Assembly: GCA_902464635.1 (NCBI GenBank)
Contig: CABQKC010000004.1
Location: 1 to 64,000 of the forward strand
Length of the DNA stretch: 64,000 nt
Source of the DNA: an uncultured Caryophanales bacterium
Lineage (GTDB): Bacteria > Bacillota_I > Bacilli_A > RFN20 > CAG-826
Direction of reading: 5' to 3'
The notes under the pieces were generated by a model. It saw only the letters and a program-made list of their open reading frames with translations, searched no databases and had not been told where the DNA came from. This document shows, piece by piece, positions 15,740 to 25,296 of the stretch (the first letter of the stretch is position 1; the number at the start of each line of letters is the position of its first letter). Position numbers and translations under genes: made by a program.

Positions 15740-17872
15740 ATGCCTTTAGATAGACAAACAAACTCAAAAACTGAAAAAGCTCCTTTGCTAAGGAGAAGAT
15801 CCAAAAAAGGATTATCAATGTCCGACTCAATTCGTTTATTAAGAATTAAGTCGCTTTTTATCATTTTAGTTGAATTAATAATCGTTATTACAGCGGTTGT
15901 TTTGTATTACTACGATGTTCCAAAAGGATTTAAAGCCGCGATGCGCCCATTATATTGGGTAATTGCCTTGGTTGTGTCCATTTGCCTTAACTTCCTCTTT
16001 TTGTGGTTCTCGGAAGTTAGATTATCTTCAATTAGACAAAAATCGGACCTAGATGCCGCTTCAATTATCGGATCTGACGTCCAGGAAGCCTATAACTTTG
16101 GCCAAATTGGATTAGTTGTCACCGATGAGAATTATCTTGTCATGTGGGATAACAATTTATTTAGGGATAGGAACATTGATTTATTAGATGTCAATGTCTT
16201 GGAATGGCAACCTAAATTAAAAGACTTAATCGGTCCGAATGTCCCTGGAGATGCATCGGTTAAGATTGAAGTAAATTCACATAACTATTCAGTCAAATAT
16301 CTTTCCGATGCTCATTTATTCATTTTCAAAGACATAACTGATTATGAACAAATATTCATCTATTCAAAAGAACAGGCAACTGTAATTGGGATTATCATGC
16401 TTGATAACTACTCTGATATTGCAGGTAAGACTGAAGACGATAATAACGACTTAGTTTCTAAAGTAAGGGCGGCAATATTTGATTACTGCAAGGAATATGA
16501 AGTCTTATTAAGAAGATTTAGAAACGATTCCTATTTCATGGTTTGCAACTATTCTTCTTTAGAGAAAATGGAACAAGATGGTTTCTCAATCCTAGAAAGA
16601 GTAAGGGCGTTAGGCAAAGGACAAAACGTCATCCCAACTTTATCAATTGGCATAGCTCATGACTTCCCTAACGTAACTAAATTAAATGAAATGGCTTCTA
16701 GTGCGATTGATATCTCAATGTCTAGAGGTGGTGACCAGGCAGTTGTTTCTAAATATGGCGAAGATTTACGTTTTTATGGCGGAAAGACTGCTGCGATTGA
16801 AAATACTGGTAGAGTCCAGTTCCGTTCAGTTGCTAACTCGATATTAGAATTAATTAAGAATTCCTCTAATGTTATCGTTTCTGGCCATACCGATATGGAT
16901 ATGGATGCTTTAGGTGCGTGTTTAGGTGTCATGGCTATGTGCCAACATGTTGAAAAAGTTGAAAAACGTAAAATTCCTTGCCAAATCGTCTATGATCCTA
17001 AATTAACCGAAAAGAAGACTAGATATGCCTTCCAGGGTGCATTTAGTAAAGATGAATTAGAAGAGATGACAATCTCTCCAAAAGATGCAGAAGAAAAAAT
17101 AAGGCCAACAACCCTTATGATTGTCTGTGACGTCTCCGTTCCATTCTTGGTAATGGGCCAAAAGGCTTTGGAAAAATCAGCAAAGACCATAGTTATTGAC
17201 CATCATAGAAGAGGTGAAAACTTTGTCGATAAGCCAGTATTGAGTTATGTTGACCCAAGTGCATCTAGTGCTTCTGAAATATTGGCGGAATTCATCCATT
17301 ATGTGACCGCTAACCCACGTATTGAATTGCCAGCCTCTTATGCAACGCTTATGTTATCTGGTATGTTCCTTGATACGGGATTCTTCAAATCTAAATCCAC
17401 TGGTATTCGTTCATTCGAAGCTGCTGAGATATTAAAAGAATATGGGGCCGATAATGCTTTGGCAGATGATTATCTAAAAGACGAATATGAAGAATATGCG
17501 CTCATTACAAAGATAGTATCTACAATGAGAACTCCATATACAGGTGTTGTATATTGTGTTGCTGATGAGAAATATATCGTTGAGAAATCTACCTTGGCTA
17601 AAGTTGCTAACCAAATAATGAGGCTAAAAGGAATCAATGCCTGCTTTGTAATTGGAAAAGTTACCGAAAAGGAAACAAAGATTTCTGCTAGAAGCGATAG
17701 TACGATTAATGTACAGATATTATGTGAAAAACTTGGTGGTGGAGGCCATTTCGATATGGCGGCTGCCTCGTTCCAGAATGCTTCCGTAAGTTCGGTTGAA
17801 GGGAAGCTTCTAGATGTTCTTGATATGTATTTAAATGAAGCAAAATCAGATGTAGGAGGAAATAGAACATGA
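15740..17872 (+). CDS. gdpP: c-di-AMP phosphodiesterase GdpP
   Basis: The 710-residue protein has the full GdpP layout: two N-terminal membrane helices (about 36-94), a PAS-like domain, a degenerate GGDEF domain (about 205-345), then DHH and DHHA1 domains. Catalytic motifs are GHTDMDMDALG (about 380), IDHHRRG (about 485) and the DHHA1 signature GGGGHFDMAA (about 666). It hydrolyses the messenger c-di-AMP to pApA, affecting potassium, osmotic and wall homeostasis. It overlaps rplI by four bases (ATGA), the standard Bacilli order. The mRNA is probably leaderless. Confidence 0.95.
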   Translation: MPLDRQTNSKTEKAPLLRRRSKKGLSMSDSIRLLRIKSLFIILVELIIVITAVVLYYYDVPKGFKAAMRPLYWVIALVVSICLNFLFLWFSEVRLSSIRQKSDLDAASIIGSDVQEAYNFGQIGLVVTDENYLVMWDNNLFRDRNIDLLDVNVLEWQPKLKDLIGPNVPGDASVKIEVNSHNYSVKYLSDAHLFIFKDITDYEQIFIYSKEQATVIGIIMLDNYSDIAGKTEDDNNDLVSKVRAAIFDYCKEYEVLLRRFRNDSYFMVCNYSSLEKMEQDGFSILERVRALGKGQNVIPTLSIGIAHDFPNVTKLNEMASSAIDISMSRGGDQAVVSKYGEDLRFYGGKTAAIENTGRVQFRSVANSILELIKNSSNVIVSGHTDMDMDALGACLGVMAMCQHVEKVEKRKIPCQIVYDPKLTEKKTRYAFQGAFSKDELEEMTISPKDAEEKIRPTTLMIVCDVSVPFLVMGQKALEKSAKTIVIDHHRRGENFVDKPVLSYVDPSASSASEILAEFIHYVTANPRIELPASYATLMLSGMFLDTGFFKSKSTGIRSFEAAEILKEYGADNALADDYLKDEYEEYALITKIVSTMRTPYTGVVYCVADEKYIVEKSTLAKVANQIMRLKGINACFVIGKVTEKETKISARSDSTINVQILCEKLGGGGHFDMAAASFQNASVSSVEGKLLDVLDMYLNEAKSDVGGNRT

Positions 17873-18330
17873 AAGTAATCTTGCTTGCAGATGTTAAAAA
17901 ATTAGGTAAGAAAGGCGATACCATTGTTGTTTCTGATGGGTATGGTGCCAATTATTTAATTCCTAAGGGTTTGGCCGTTGCATCTACTATTTCTAGCCAA
18001 AAAGAATTAGCTAAAAATAATGCCGAAGAAGAAACTAGGCAAATCCAAATGAAGAAAGATGCAGAAGAATTATCCAAGCGTCTAGAACATATAAACGTCG
18101 AATTCAAAGCCAAAGTCGGCTCTGATGGACGTATGTTTGGTTCCATCTCTCCAAAAGAAATCGAAGAGGGAATGATGAAACAATGGGGAATCAAGATTGA
18201 TAAGCGTAAATTCCTTGATAAATATCCTGCAAATGCACTTGGCTATACTAGATTGAAAATCGAATTATACAAAGGTAGCCAAGGTGTCGTTACTGGGGTT
18301 GTTAATGTCCATATTGCCGAGGAAAAATAA
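17869..18330 (+). CDS. rplI: 50S ribosomal protein bL9
   Basis: The 153-residue product opens MKVILLADVKKLGKKGDTIV with the family signature GYGANYLIPKGLA, then the long connecting helix (about 40-75) and the C-terminal RNA-binding lobe (GSDGRMFGSISPKEIEE). bL9 binds domain V of 23S rRNA and helps hold the reading frame. GGAGGAAA precedes the start, which lies within gdpP (ATGA overlap). Its stop overlaps the dnaB start (TAATG). Confidence 0.97.
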   Translation: MKVILLADVKKLGKKGDTIVVSDGYGANYLIPKGLAVASTISSQKELAKNNAEEETRQIQMKKDAEELSKRLEHINVEFKAKVGSDGRMFGSISPKEIEEGMMKQWGIKIDKRKFLDKYPANALGYTRLKIELYKGSQGVVTGVVNVHIAEEK

Positions 18331-19790
18331 TGGCTAAGGCATATAAACTACCTTCAAATGTCGAAGCCGAACGCTCTGTTTTAGGTTCCATGCTTATTTC
18401 TCCTGATGCAGCAGAAGTGGCATTAGGCGCCTTAACGGAGAATGATTTTTCTGATGCCGATAATAGAAATAAAATGGTTTTTAAAGCCATATTCAATTTA
18501 CGTCAGGCTTCTAAACCAATTGACCCACAAACTGTATATAACGAAATAGTATCTCTTCATTTAGAGAATGTTGTTTCTTCAACATATCTATTTGATTTGA
18601 TGGAGACTCAAATTAATCCTGATAATATCGATTACTATATCAGCATGGTTCACGAACAATCTTTGCTTCGTGAATTATTGCTTAAAGTAAAAGATATTCA
18701 GGAACAATATTCAAAAGGTGTTTCTGATATTGGCGATTTTATAGCTAAAAGTAATGATGAAATTGGCGCGATTGCTTCAAAACGACTAGTAAAAGGAATG
18801 AGGACAGCCGCTGAAGTTACTAATGAAGTTAGGGATAAATTAGCCAAGACTACCGCTAGCGATAACAAAGGTTTAACTGGAGTTGATACAGGCTATAAGA
18901 AGCTAAACCAATTGACTCATGGCTGGCAAAAAGGAGACATGATTATCCTTGCTGCTCGTCCTTCTGTTGGTAAGACTGCCCTAGGAATGAATTTTGCTTT
19001 TAATGCTGCTATACAAGGACATGTACCTGTAGCTTTCTTTTCACTAGAAATGTCTGCTGAAAAGGTTATGGAACGTCTAGTTTCCAATAGGGCTAATGTA
19101 GCTGGAGATAAAATCCAGACTGGATATATAAACGGTAACGAAAGAGTAAAGATCGCTTCCGCTATGGAAGAAATTTCTAAGCTTGAGCTATTCTTTGATG
19201 ATACCCCTAATGCTAAGTTAGGTGAAATTGTTGCAAAGGCCACTAGGTTAAAGAAAATACATCCTAACCTTGGTTTAATTGTTATCGATTATCTTGGATT
19301 AATTACATATGGGGATAATTCAAATCTTAATGCAAGACAACAAGAAGTATCCTTGGTTTCTAGATCTATCAAAGCTTTGGCTAGAACTTTAAGGGTTCCT
19401 ATTATTTGCCTTGCCCAGCTTAACCGTGACACCGAAAAAAATGAAGGCAAAGTACCATCTTTAGCTAATTTAAGAGAATCTGGTTCTATTGAACAAGATG
19501 CTGATATCATCATGCTTATGTATAGAGAAGACTACTATACAAATATGGGTCAATCAGTTAAGAGCAAAGGTTGGGCAAAAGATAAGAAACAATCGGAAGA
19601 ACAAGAAGAAAAACAACCGAAGAAAGATAATTCTCTTTCCGATGTTAAGATTCTTGTCGCGAAAAATAGAAACGGTTCGACTGATAAATTGACTCTTTTG
19701 TTTAAGAGAGATTTCTCTAGGTTTGATGAACCTTCCGATGATTATCTAAATAAAATGGCCGAAATGGAAAAAGAACGTGGTATAGATTAA
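18330..19790 (+). CDS. dnaB: Replicative DNA helicase
   Basis: The 486-residue protein shows the DnaB N-terminal domain (PSNVEAERSVLGSMLISPDA) and the RecA-like motor. The motor has Walker A ARPSVGKTAL (about 208), the H1a/Walker B region LIVIDYLGLI (about 315) and the loop ARQQEVSLVSRSIKALAR. It is the hexameric helicase at the fork (called DnaC in Bacillus). A charged Lys/Glu-rich insertion (about 415-435) precedes the last strand; this is a common variable loop. Overlapping stops and starts link rplI, dnaB and walJ into one operon. Confidence 0.96.
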   Translation: MAKAYKLPSNVEAERSVLGSMLISPDAAEVALGALTENDFSDADNRNKMVFKAIFNLRQASKPIDPQTVYNEIVSLHLENVVSSTYLFDLMETQINPDNIDYYISMVHEQSLLRELLLKVKDIQEQYSKGVSDIGDFIAKSNDEIGAIASKRLVKGMRTAAEVTNEVRDKLAKTTASDNKGLTGVDTGYKKLNQLTHGWQKGDMIILAARPSVGKTALGMNFAFNAAIQGHVPVAFFSLEMSAEKVMERLVSNRANVAGDKIQTGYINGNERVKIASAMEEISKLELFFDDTPNAKLGEIVAKATRLKKIHPNLGLIVIDYLGLITYGDNSNLNARQQEVSLVSRSIKALARTLRVPIICLAQLNRDTEKNEGKVPSLANLRESGSIEQDADIIMLMYREDYYTNMGQSVKSKGWAKDKKQSEEQEEKQPKKDNSLSDVKILVAKNRNGSTDKLTLLFKRDFSRFDEPSDDYLNKMAEMEKERGID

Positions 19791-20545
19791 TGCTATCTAT
19801 TGTTTTTGTCGGTTCAGGTAGCAAAGGCAATGCTACTTTAATTAAATCTAATTCCACTCTCATTATGATTGATGATGGATTACCTAAATGCAGGATTAAT
19901 AAGGGATTAAAGCTTTTTGATGCCTCTGTTTCAGATATAAATGCCATATTCATTACTCATAATCATTCTGACCATATAAAAGGATTAGAAGTCTTGGGGG
20001 ATGATTTGCCTTTATATGCAGGGGTATCTACTTTTCCTAGAGGAATTAAATATAATAGGATTAAGCCTTATAAGACCATAAATATTGGTTCGATTAGAAT
20101 TACTCCAATCGGAGTATCTCATGATGCTCCTAATCCTTTAAATTACATCATTGAAGACGATGATGAATCTATTGGATATGTAACTGATACTGGTTATCTT
20201 AGCGATAAGAATCTTTCCTTATTAGAAAATAAAACCTATTACCTATTAGAATCGAATCATGATGTCTCAATGGAATTGAATAGCAATAGAAGCAAGATTC
20301 TTATCGATAGGGTTCTCTCTGATAAAGGGCATCTTTCTAATGCAGCTTCGGCTGGGTATGCCTGCATGTTAATTGGAGATAAGACTAAAGCGATTTATCT
20401 AGGACATATTAGCGAAGATTGCAATAGCGAAGAGAAAGCATTGTCTACCTACAAAAGGATATTTAAGAAAAAGAATATTGATTTTGATTCATATGAAATT
20501 ATTCCTACTAAACAAAAAGAAATAGTTAAAGGTGGTAGTTGGTGA
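19790..20545 (+). CDS. walJ: WalJ/YycJ-type metallo-beta-lactamase-fold hydrolase
   Basis: This 251-residue member of the YycJ group starts FVGSGSKGNATLI and carries the metal motif THNHSDHIKG (about 55-64), with further ligands in VSHDAP, VTDTG and LGHISEDCN. In Bacilli it is encoded with walRK or, as here, next to rlmH, and is linked to cell wall or DNA-repair coordination. It starts in a TAATG overlap with dnaB and slightly overlaps rlmH. No walRK genes are in this window. Confidence 0.88.
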   Translation: MLSIVFVGSGSKGNATLIKSNSTLIMIDDGLPKCRINKGLKLFDASVSDINAIFITHNHSDHIKGLEVLGDDLPLYAGVSTFPRGIKYNRIKPYKTINIGSIRITPIGVSHDAPNPLNYIIEDDDESIGYVTDTGYLSDKNLSLLENKTYYLLESNHDVSMELNSNRSKILIDRVLSDKGHLSNAASAGYACMLIGDKTKAIYLGHISEDCNSEEKALSTYKRIFKKKNIDFDSYEIIPTKQKEIVKGGSW

Positions 20546-21021
20546 AAATATCTGTCTATTGCATTGGCAAATTAAAAGAATCTTATTGGGTAGCAGCCTG
20601 CAATGAATATATAAAAAGAATTAACCCATATATCAAAATAGAAGTAATAGAAGTGCCAGATTTACCTATAAAGGAAAACGCTTCTAATGCTGAAATTGAA
20701 GAAATTAAAAACCTAGAAGGAAGGAAAGTACTTTCTAAATTAAGCCCTTCTTCATACTTAGTTAGCCTTGATTTGAATCAAAAGCAATATGATTCAATCG
20801 AATTTGCTAGCCACCTAGAAAAGATGTTAGTCGCATCGCGTTCCAACCTTAATTTTGTTATAGGGGGTTCTTTAGGCTTATCAAACGAACTTAAAAAGAG
20901 GGCGAATGAATCAATTTGTTTTGGAAAAGCAACATTCCCTCATCAATTAGCAAGGGTAATGTTATTAGAACAAATATATCGGGCTTTTAGGATAAATAAC
21001 CACGAGCCTTATCATAAATAG
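20542..21021 (+). CDS. rlmH: 23S rRNA pseudouridine1915 N3-methyltransferase
   Basis: I start it at GTG 20542 (MKISVYCIGKLKE), because RlmH proteins begin this way and AAAGGTGG lies in front. The 159-residue SPOUT protein has the SAM-binding knot: LDLNQKQYDSIEFA, VIGGSLGLS and the C-terminal LLEQIYRAFRINNHEPYHK, essentially invariant in the family. It methylates pseudouridine 1915 in helix 69 of 23S rRNA on 70S ribosomes. It ends the core operon and is convergent, two bases apart, with the ene-reductase gene. Confidence 0.95.
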   Translation: MKISVYCIGKLKESYWVAACNEYIKRINPYIKIEVIEVPDLPIKENASNAEIEEIKNLEGRKVLSKLSPSSYLVSLDLNQKQYDSIEFASHLEKMLVASRSNLNFVIGGSLGLSNELKKRANESICFGKATFPHQLARVMLLEQIYRAFRINNHEPYHK

Positions 21022-21023
21022 AC

Positions 21024-23075
21024 TTATATTTTCATTGCAACTTCGTAGGCTCTCCAAATAACAGTCCTTAAATTTCCTACAGCAAGGCAATCGCCAACTA
21101 GATATGTGTTCTTGCCTTTCTTTATTAATGGATCAGGATTATAACCAACTGACATAATGACCGAGTCTACTGGTAGTTTTAAAGATTTCTCGCCCTTCTT
21201 CTCAATTACGATTTCATTATCGCCGATTGAAGATAATTTGGCTTCTAGATAAGTAGGAATCTTGTGTAACTTGAAGAAATCCCTTAAATAGGAAGAATTA
21301 GCTAAACACACTCCTCTTTGGGCGATTAAATCATCTTTCATTTCTACAATGATTGGCTTCTTTTCCTGTAAATAAAGCTCATAAGCAACTTCACATCCAG
21401 TTAATCCTCCACCTATAACGGCGACAGTTTCACCAACTTCTTTGCCATTTAGATAATCAATAGCATCAATTGCTTTCTCACTTCCTTCAATATTGAAATG
21501 CTTTGGTTTAGAACCTGTAGCAATTACATAGGCATCCGCTTTTAAGGAAGAAATATCTTTGATTTCATTATTTAGGTGGACCTCGATTCCCATTTCATTA
21601 ATTACATGTTCATACCAGGCTTCTAATCCTCTTAGTTTTCCTTTAAAAGAAGCTTTAGATGCGGGGATGAATGTTCCACCTAAATGATCTCTTTTTTCAT
21701 AGATAATAGGGGTATGTCCACGTAATTTTAATACACGGGCCGTCTCCATTCCTCCGATGCCGCCTCCAATGATAGCAACTGTCTTTGGGTGTTTAGTAGG
21801 TTTTATATTATGAATCTTAGATTGCATTGTTTCGGCATTTATCGCACATCTAGCCATATGTAAGGCATCTGAAAGAGTTTGGTCATTTGCCACACCTTTA
21901 TAATGGGCCATAGTAAAGCAACCATTATGGCAACATATGCAAGGACGTATATCTTCTTCCTTGCCTTCTTTTAGCTTTGTAACCCATTCTTCATCTGCTA
22001 GGAATTGTCTAGCGACTCCCATGGCGTCAATTTTATTTTCCTTAATGGCTTTAGCGGCTACTTTTGGATCCATTCTTCCTGCAACTACGATAGGTACATT
22101 TACAAATGGTTTTAAAGCAATTGCATCTTCAAGATTACAATTCTCTTCCATATAAATCGGAGGATGTGCCCAATACCAAGCATCATAGGTTCCATTATCG
22201 CAGTTAAGCATATCATAGCCAGCATCCACTAGCATTTTGGCAGCTATTTTACTTTCTTCAAAATCCCTTCCAACTTCTTTATATTCTTCATGAGGAAGAG
22301 CACCTTTATTAAATCCCTTAGTTTTAGAAACAATTGAATATCTTAAAGACACAGGATAGTCTTTCCCGCATTTTTCCTTAATGGCTTTTACTATCTCGAT
22401 TGGGAAACGATATCTATTTTCTAATGAACCCCCGTATTCATCTTTCCTTCTATTTACATATTTCAAAGTGAATTGATCTAATAGATATCCTTCATGGACT
22501 GCATGGACTTCAATTCCATCGACTCCTGCATCTTTGCATAATTTAGAAATACGAGCAAAAGCATCTATCATCTTATGTATTTCTTTTATAGTTAAAGCCC
22601 TGCTAGGACATTTATCTGACCATCTATTCGGAGCAGGGGAAGAAGAGGCACATATCTTTTCTATATCCAAGAATGGTTTGCATAATAATTTCAGTGGCTT
22701 GTTGTTATTTATTGTAACCATCATTTGGTTAACTGCCATTGAACGTCCAAAACCTGCTGTAAGTTGGACAAACATCTTAGACCCATATGAATGTATTTCA
22801 TCCATGAACTTCTTTAGTTTCTTATACATTCCTTTATTCGAATATAACCATTGCCCACCCATTGGGTTTTGGATAGGGGCAATGCCAGGAAGGATAAGTC
22901 CTACATTGTTTTTGGCTTTTCCTAATAAGAATTTGGCGGCTTCTTCATCAAAATGAGGACGTTCCATCCATCCAAAAATAGATGTCCCTCCCATAGAAGT
23001 CATAACAATGCGGTTTTTAATCTCGCAGTTATTAATTCTCCAAGGTGTAAATAACGGTTCTAATTCTTTATCCAT
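21024..23075 (-). CDS. Old-yellow-enzyme-like NADH:flavin oxidoreductase (2-enoate reductase type)
   Basis: I use the internal ATG at 23075 (AAAGGA upstream), giving 683 residues. An FMN-binding TIM barrel (about 1-370; LFTPWRINNCEIKNRIVMTS, DGIEVHAVHEGYLLDQF) is followed by a FeS cluster segment RPCICCHNGC...ARC. Then come FAD and NAD(P)H Rossmann domains (VAIIGGGIGGMETARVL, VAVIGGGLTGCEVAYEL). This is the 2,4-dienoyl-CoA/2-enoate reductase architecture used by gut anaerobes to reduce activated C=C bonds. The spacing to the fourth Cys is longer than in the textbook motif. The electron acceptor (enoate, bile acid, bilin) cannot be read from sequence. Confidence 0.88.
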   Translation of the reverse strand: MDKELEPLFTPWRINNCEIKNRIVMTSMGGTSIFGWMERPHFDEEAAKFLLGKAKNNVGLILPGIAPIQNPMGGQWLYSNKGMYKKLKKFMDEIHSYGSKMFVQLTAGFGRSMAVNQMMVTINNNKPLKLLCKPFLDIEKICASSSPAPNRWSDKCPSRALTIKEIHKMIDAFARISKLCKDAGVDGIEVHAVHEGYLLDQFTLKYVNRRKDEYGGSLENRYRFPIEIVKAIKEKCGKDYPVSLRYSIVSKTKGFNKGALPHEEYKEVGRDFEESKIAAKMLVDAGYDMLNCDNGTYDAWYWAHPPIYMEENCNLEDAIALKPFVNVPIVVAGRMDPKVAAKAIKENKIDAMGVARQFLADEEWVTKLKEGKEEDIRPCICCHNGCFTMAHYKGVANDQTLSDALHMARCAINAETMQSKIHNIKPTKHPKTVAIIGGGIGGMETARVLKLRGHTPIIYEKRDHLGGTFIPASKASFKGKLRGLEAWYEHVINEMGIEVHLNNEIKDISSLKADAYVIATGSKPKHFNIEGSEKAIDAIDYLNGKEVGETVAVIGGGLTGCEVAYELYLQEKKPIIVEMKDDLIAQRGVCLANSSYLRDFFKLHKIPTYLEAKLSSIGDNEIVIEKKGEKSLKLPVDSVIMSVGYNPDPLIKKGKNTYLVGDCLAVGNLRTVIWRAYEVAMKI

Positions 23076-23162
23076 AAATATGTCCTTTAATTGAATTGAT
23101 TTTAGCATGCGAAAAGAAATTAACGATATTCAAATCTTTTTAATGTGTCTATTTTTAATTAT

Positions 23163-23975
23163 TTAGTCTAATAAACCAAAATGAGCCATTGCCTTAGCCC
23201 ACCCATCATTATCTATGTCATCAGTTACGTAATCTGCGACTGATTTTGCTTCCCCGTTTCCATTGCCCATGGCAACAGAAGTCCCTGCGAATAGAAGCAT
23301 TTCGATATCATTAGAAGTATCGCCAATAGTCAAGGCATTTTCTTGTTCATATCCATAATATTCAAGTACGGATAATATTCCTTTTGCCTTATCTGAATCT
23401 TTTAACATGATATCAACGGCAAATTCGTCCCATCTAGCAGATTTACAATCTTCAAGGTGAGGAAGTATCAAAGATTCTTCAAATTCGTCGCAAAAGGCGA
23501 TCATTTGATAGACGGTTCTATCATAATGGTCTGGGAATGTTCTTGGTTGAGGGAACCTTGTTCCATATTTTTCATGAGCAGAAATAACTCTTTCATCAAT
23601 CATGTTGATATGACCTTCGTTTTCTTCAATCAAGGTCAAACCGAATTTAAGTTTTTTAGCAAAAAGAATCATTTTATCTACTACAGTAGGTGGAATTGGA
23701 TATCTATAGATGATATTCCCTCCGATGATTGCATTGCTTCCATTCATCGTTATAAGTCCATCTGGGTGAAATAGATTTAAAACACCAGATTTCCTGATTA
23801 AGTAATAATTCCTGCCAGAGCACAAGAAAACCTTTATTCCGTTCTCCTGCATTTTCTCGATAGCTTCGATCGCAGAAGGGGGGACCCTATTTGTCTTATG
23901 GGAGAATAATGTTCCATCAATATCAGTGAACACTATCTTGATTTTGTCTTTCTTGTTAACTATCGCTTCTTTCAT
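23163..23975 (-). CDS. Cof-type HAD-superfamily phosphatase
   Basis: The 270-residue protein has HAD motif I FTDIDGTLFSHKT (nucleophile Asp, about 17), motif II VFLCSGRN, a C2-type cap, and motif IV IGDTSNDIEMLLFAGTSVAM. Cof-type proteins dephosphorylate sugar phosphates, FMN or similar small molecules; this one cannot be assigned a substrate. It lies 87 bases upstream of the ene-reductase on the same strand and may be co-transcribed. A TATAGT or TAAAAT box just before the start suggests a short or absent leader. Confidence 0.88.
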   Translation of the reverse strand: MKEAIVNKKDKIKIVFTDIDGTLFSHKTNRVPPSAIEAIEKMQENGIKVFLCSGRNYYLIRKSGVLNLFHPDGLITMNGSNAIIGGNIIYRYPIPPTVVDKMILFAKKLKFGLTLIEENEGHINMIDERVISAHEKYGTRFPQPRTFPDHYDRTVYQMIAFCDEFEESLILPHLEDCKSARWDEFAVDIMLKDSDKAKGILSVLEYYGYEQENALTIGDTSNDIEMLLFAGTSVAMGNGNGEAKSVADYVTDDIDNDGWAKAMAHFGLLD

Positions 23976-24115
23976 CTTAACTATATATTTTACACGATTA
24001 GTCCTTATATAGATAAACCAAGTTTAACGATTTAATCAATATGTCGATAAAAATGAGTACATATGTTGAATAAGTATATTTTTATCGTTAATTTATCCAT
24101 ATAGGAGGCAAAAAA

Positions 24116-25144
24116 ATGCCAAAAATAAAAGTAGTCCAATATGGATGTGGGAAGATGAGTAAATACATCCTCCGTTACCTCGTCGACAAGGGCGCCCAAA
24201 TCGTCGGTGCCATTGATGTTAATCCTAAAATCGTTGGGATGGATGTCGGTGAATTTGCAGAGCTTGGCTATAAATTAGGAGTCAAGATCTCTAATAACGC
24301 TGATGAAGTATTAGATTCTTGCGATCCTGACATTGCAGTTGTCACCTTATTCTCTACTGTCGAAGATTGTTTCCCTCACTTCATGAAATGTCTTGAAAGA
24401 GGAATTAATGTCATCACGACTTGTGAAGAAATGACTTATTGCTGGAATACAGATCCATTACATGCGAATATCCTAGATAAAACCGCTAAAGAAAATGGTG
24501 CAACTATCGTAGGAAGTGGCATGGAAGATATATTCTGGGTCAATATGGTTGCTTTAGTTGCAGGAGGTTGCCATAAGATTAGCAAAATAGAAGGTGCAGT
24601 TTCTTATAATGTTGAAGAATATGGCTTAGCATTAGCAAAAGCCCATGGGGTTGGATTAACTCCTGAAGAATTCGAAAAGACATTAGCCCATCCTGAAACA
24701 ATAGTTCCTTCTTATGTCTGGAATAGTAATGATGCTTTAGCAAGTGCTTTGGGATTATCAATTGAATCCACTACCCAAAAAGCAGTCCCGTATTTCGAGG
24801 ATAAAGATATTTATTCCAAGACGATGGGAAGAACCATCAAGAAAGGTGAATGTGTTGGAATGGCAGCGGTGGTTACTACCAAAACCCATCAAGGAATCAC
24901 TCTTGAAACCCAATGCATTGGTAAAGTATATGGTCCAGATGATGGAGATATGTGCGATTGGAAGATTAGTGGTGAACCAAACACTGAATTCCATGTCGTT
25001 AAACCTGCAACAGTTGAACATACCTGTGCAACAATAGTAAATAGAATTCCTGATGTCATTTCGGATGAACCAGGATTAATAACCTTGGATGAACTACCAT
25101 GTAATGAATATATGGTTTATCCAATGGAAAATTATATCTATTAA
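24116..25144 (+). CDS. DapB-like NAD(P)-dependent dehydrogenase (2,4-diaminopentanoate dehydrogenase-like)
   Basis: The 342-residue product has an N-terminal Rossmann fold (KVVQYGCGKMSKYILRYLVD, DVNPKIVGMDVGE, PDIAVVTLFSTVEDCFPHF, NVITTCEEMTY) and a dihydrodipicolinate-reductase-like C-terminal half. Length and motifs resemble the 2,4-diaminopentanoate dehydrogenase (Ord) branch used in ornithine fermentation, but no other ornithine-pathway gene is nearby, so the substrate is uncertain. AGGAGG precedes the ATG. It is a single-gene unit with its own terminator; all accessory DNA of locus 1 begins just after it. Confidence 0.75.
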   Translation: MPKIKVVQYGCGKMSKYILRYLVDKGAQIVGAIDVNPKIVGMDVGEFAELGYKLGVKISNNADEVLDSCDPDIAVVTLFSTVEDCFPHFMKCLERGINVITTCEEMTYCWNTDPLHANILDKTAKENGATIVGSGMEDIFWVNMVALVAGGCHKISKIEGAVSYNVEEYGLALAKAHGVGLTPEEFEKTLAHPETIVPSYVWNSNDALASALGLSIESTTQKAVPYFEDKDIYSKTMGRTIKKGECVGMAAVVTTKTHQGITLETQCIGKVYGPDDGDMCDWKISGEPNTEFHVVKPATVEHTCATIVNRIPDVISDEPGLITLDELPCNEYMVYPMENYIY

Positions 25145-25162
25145 TAACAACTTCATCTTACT

Positions 25163-25185
25163 AGGAGGGGCAACCCTCCTTTTCC
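25163..25185 (+). terminator. Terminator after the DapB-like gene
   Basis: AGGAGGG (25163-25169) pairs with CCCTCCT (25174-25180), followed by a T-rich tail. Confidence 0.85.
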
Positions 25186-25232
25186 TTTTTGTCAGATGAC
25201 AAGGTAATAGAAAAATGCAATATTTTGTAGAA

Positions 25233-25280
25233 TTAATGCTTTTTTGTCACGTTTCTGTTGCAATGATTCTGCTAAACAAC
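25233..25280 (+). repeat. Left flanking repeat of accessory locus 1
   Basis: These 48 bases match 29556-29602 in the same orientation with about ten differences and one gap (shared blocks include GCTTTTT, GTTTCTG, TGCAATG, TTCTG). The pair brackets the peptidase, lipoprotein and radical SAM genes. The TGTTGCAATGA core resembles IS30-family ends. Confidence 0.55.
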
Positions 25281-25296
25281 AAATAGATTTTAAGGT
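25256..25296 (+). repeat. 41-base direct repeat, copy A
   Basis: This repeat is paired with 26007-26047. The last 19 bases (AACAAATAGATTTTAAGGT) are identical and the first 8 (TGTTGCAA) are identical. Inverted partners of the core occur at 25311-25321 and 25459-25469, and another direct one at 25365-25375. The set looks like nested insertion-sequence ends. Confidence 0.65.
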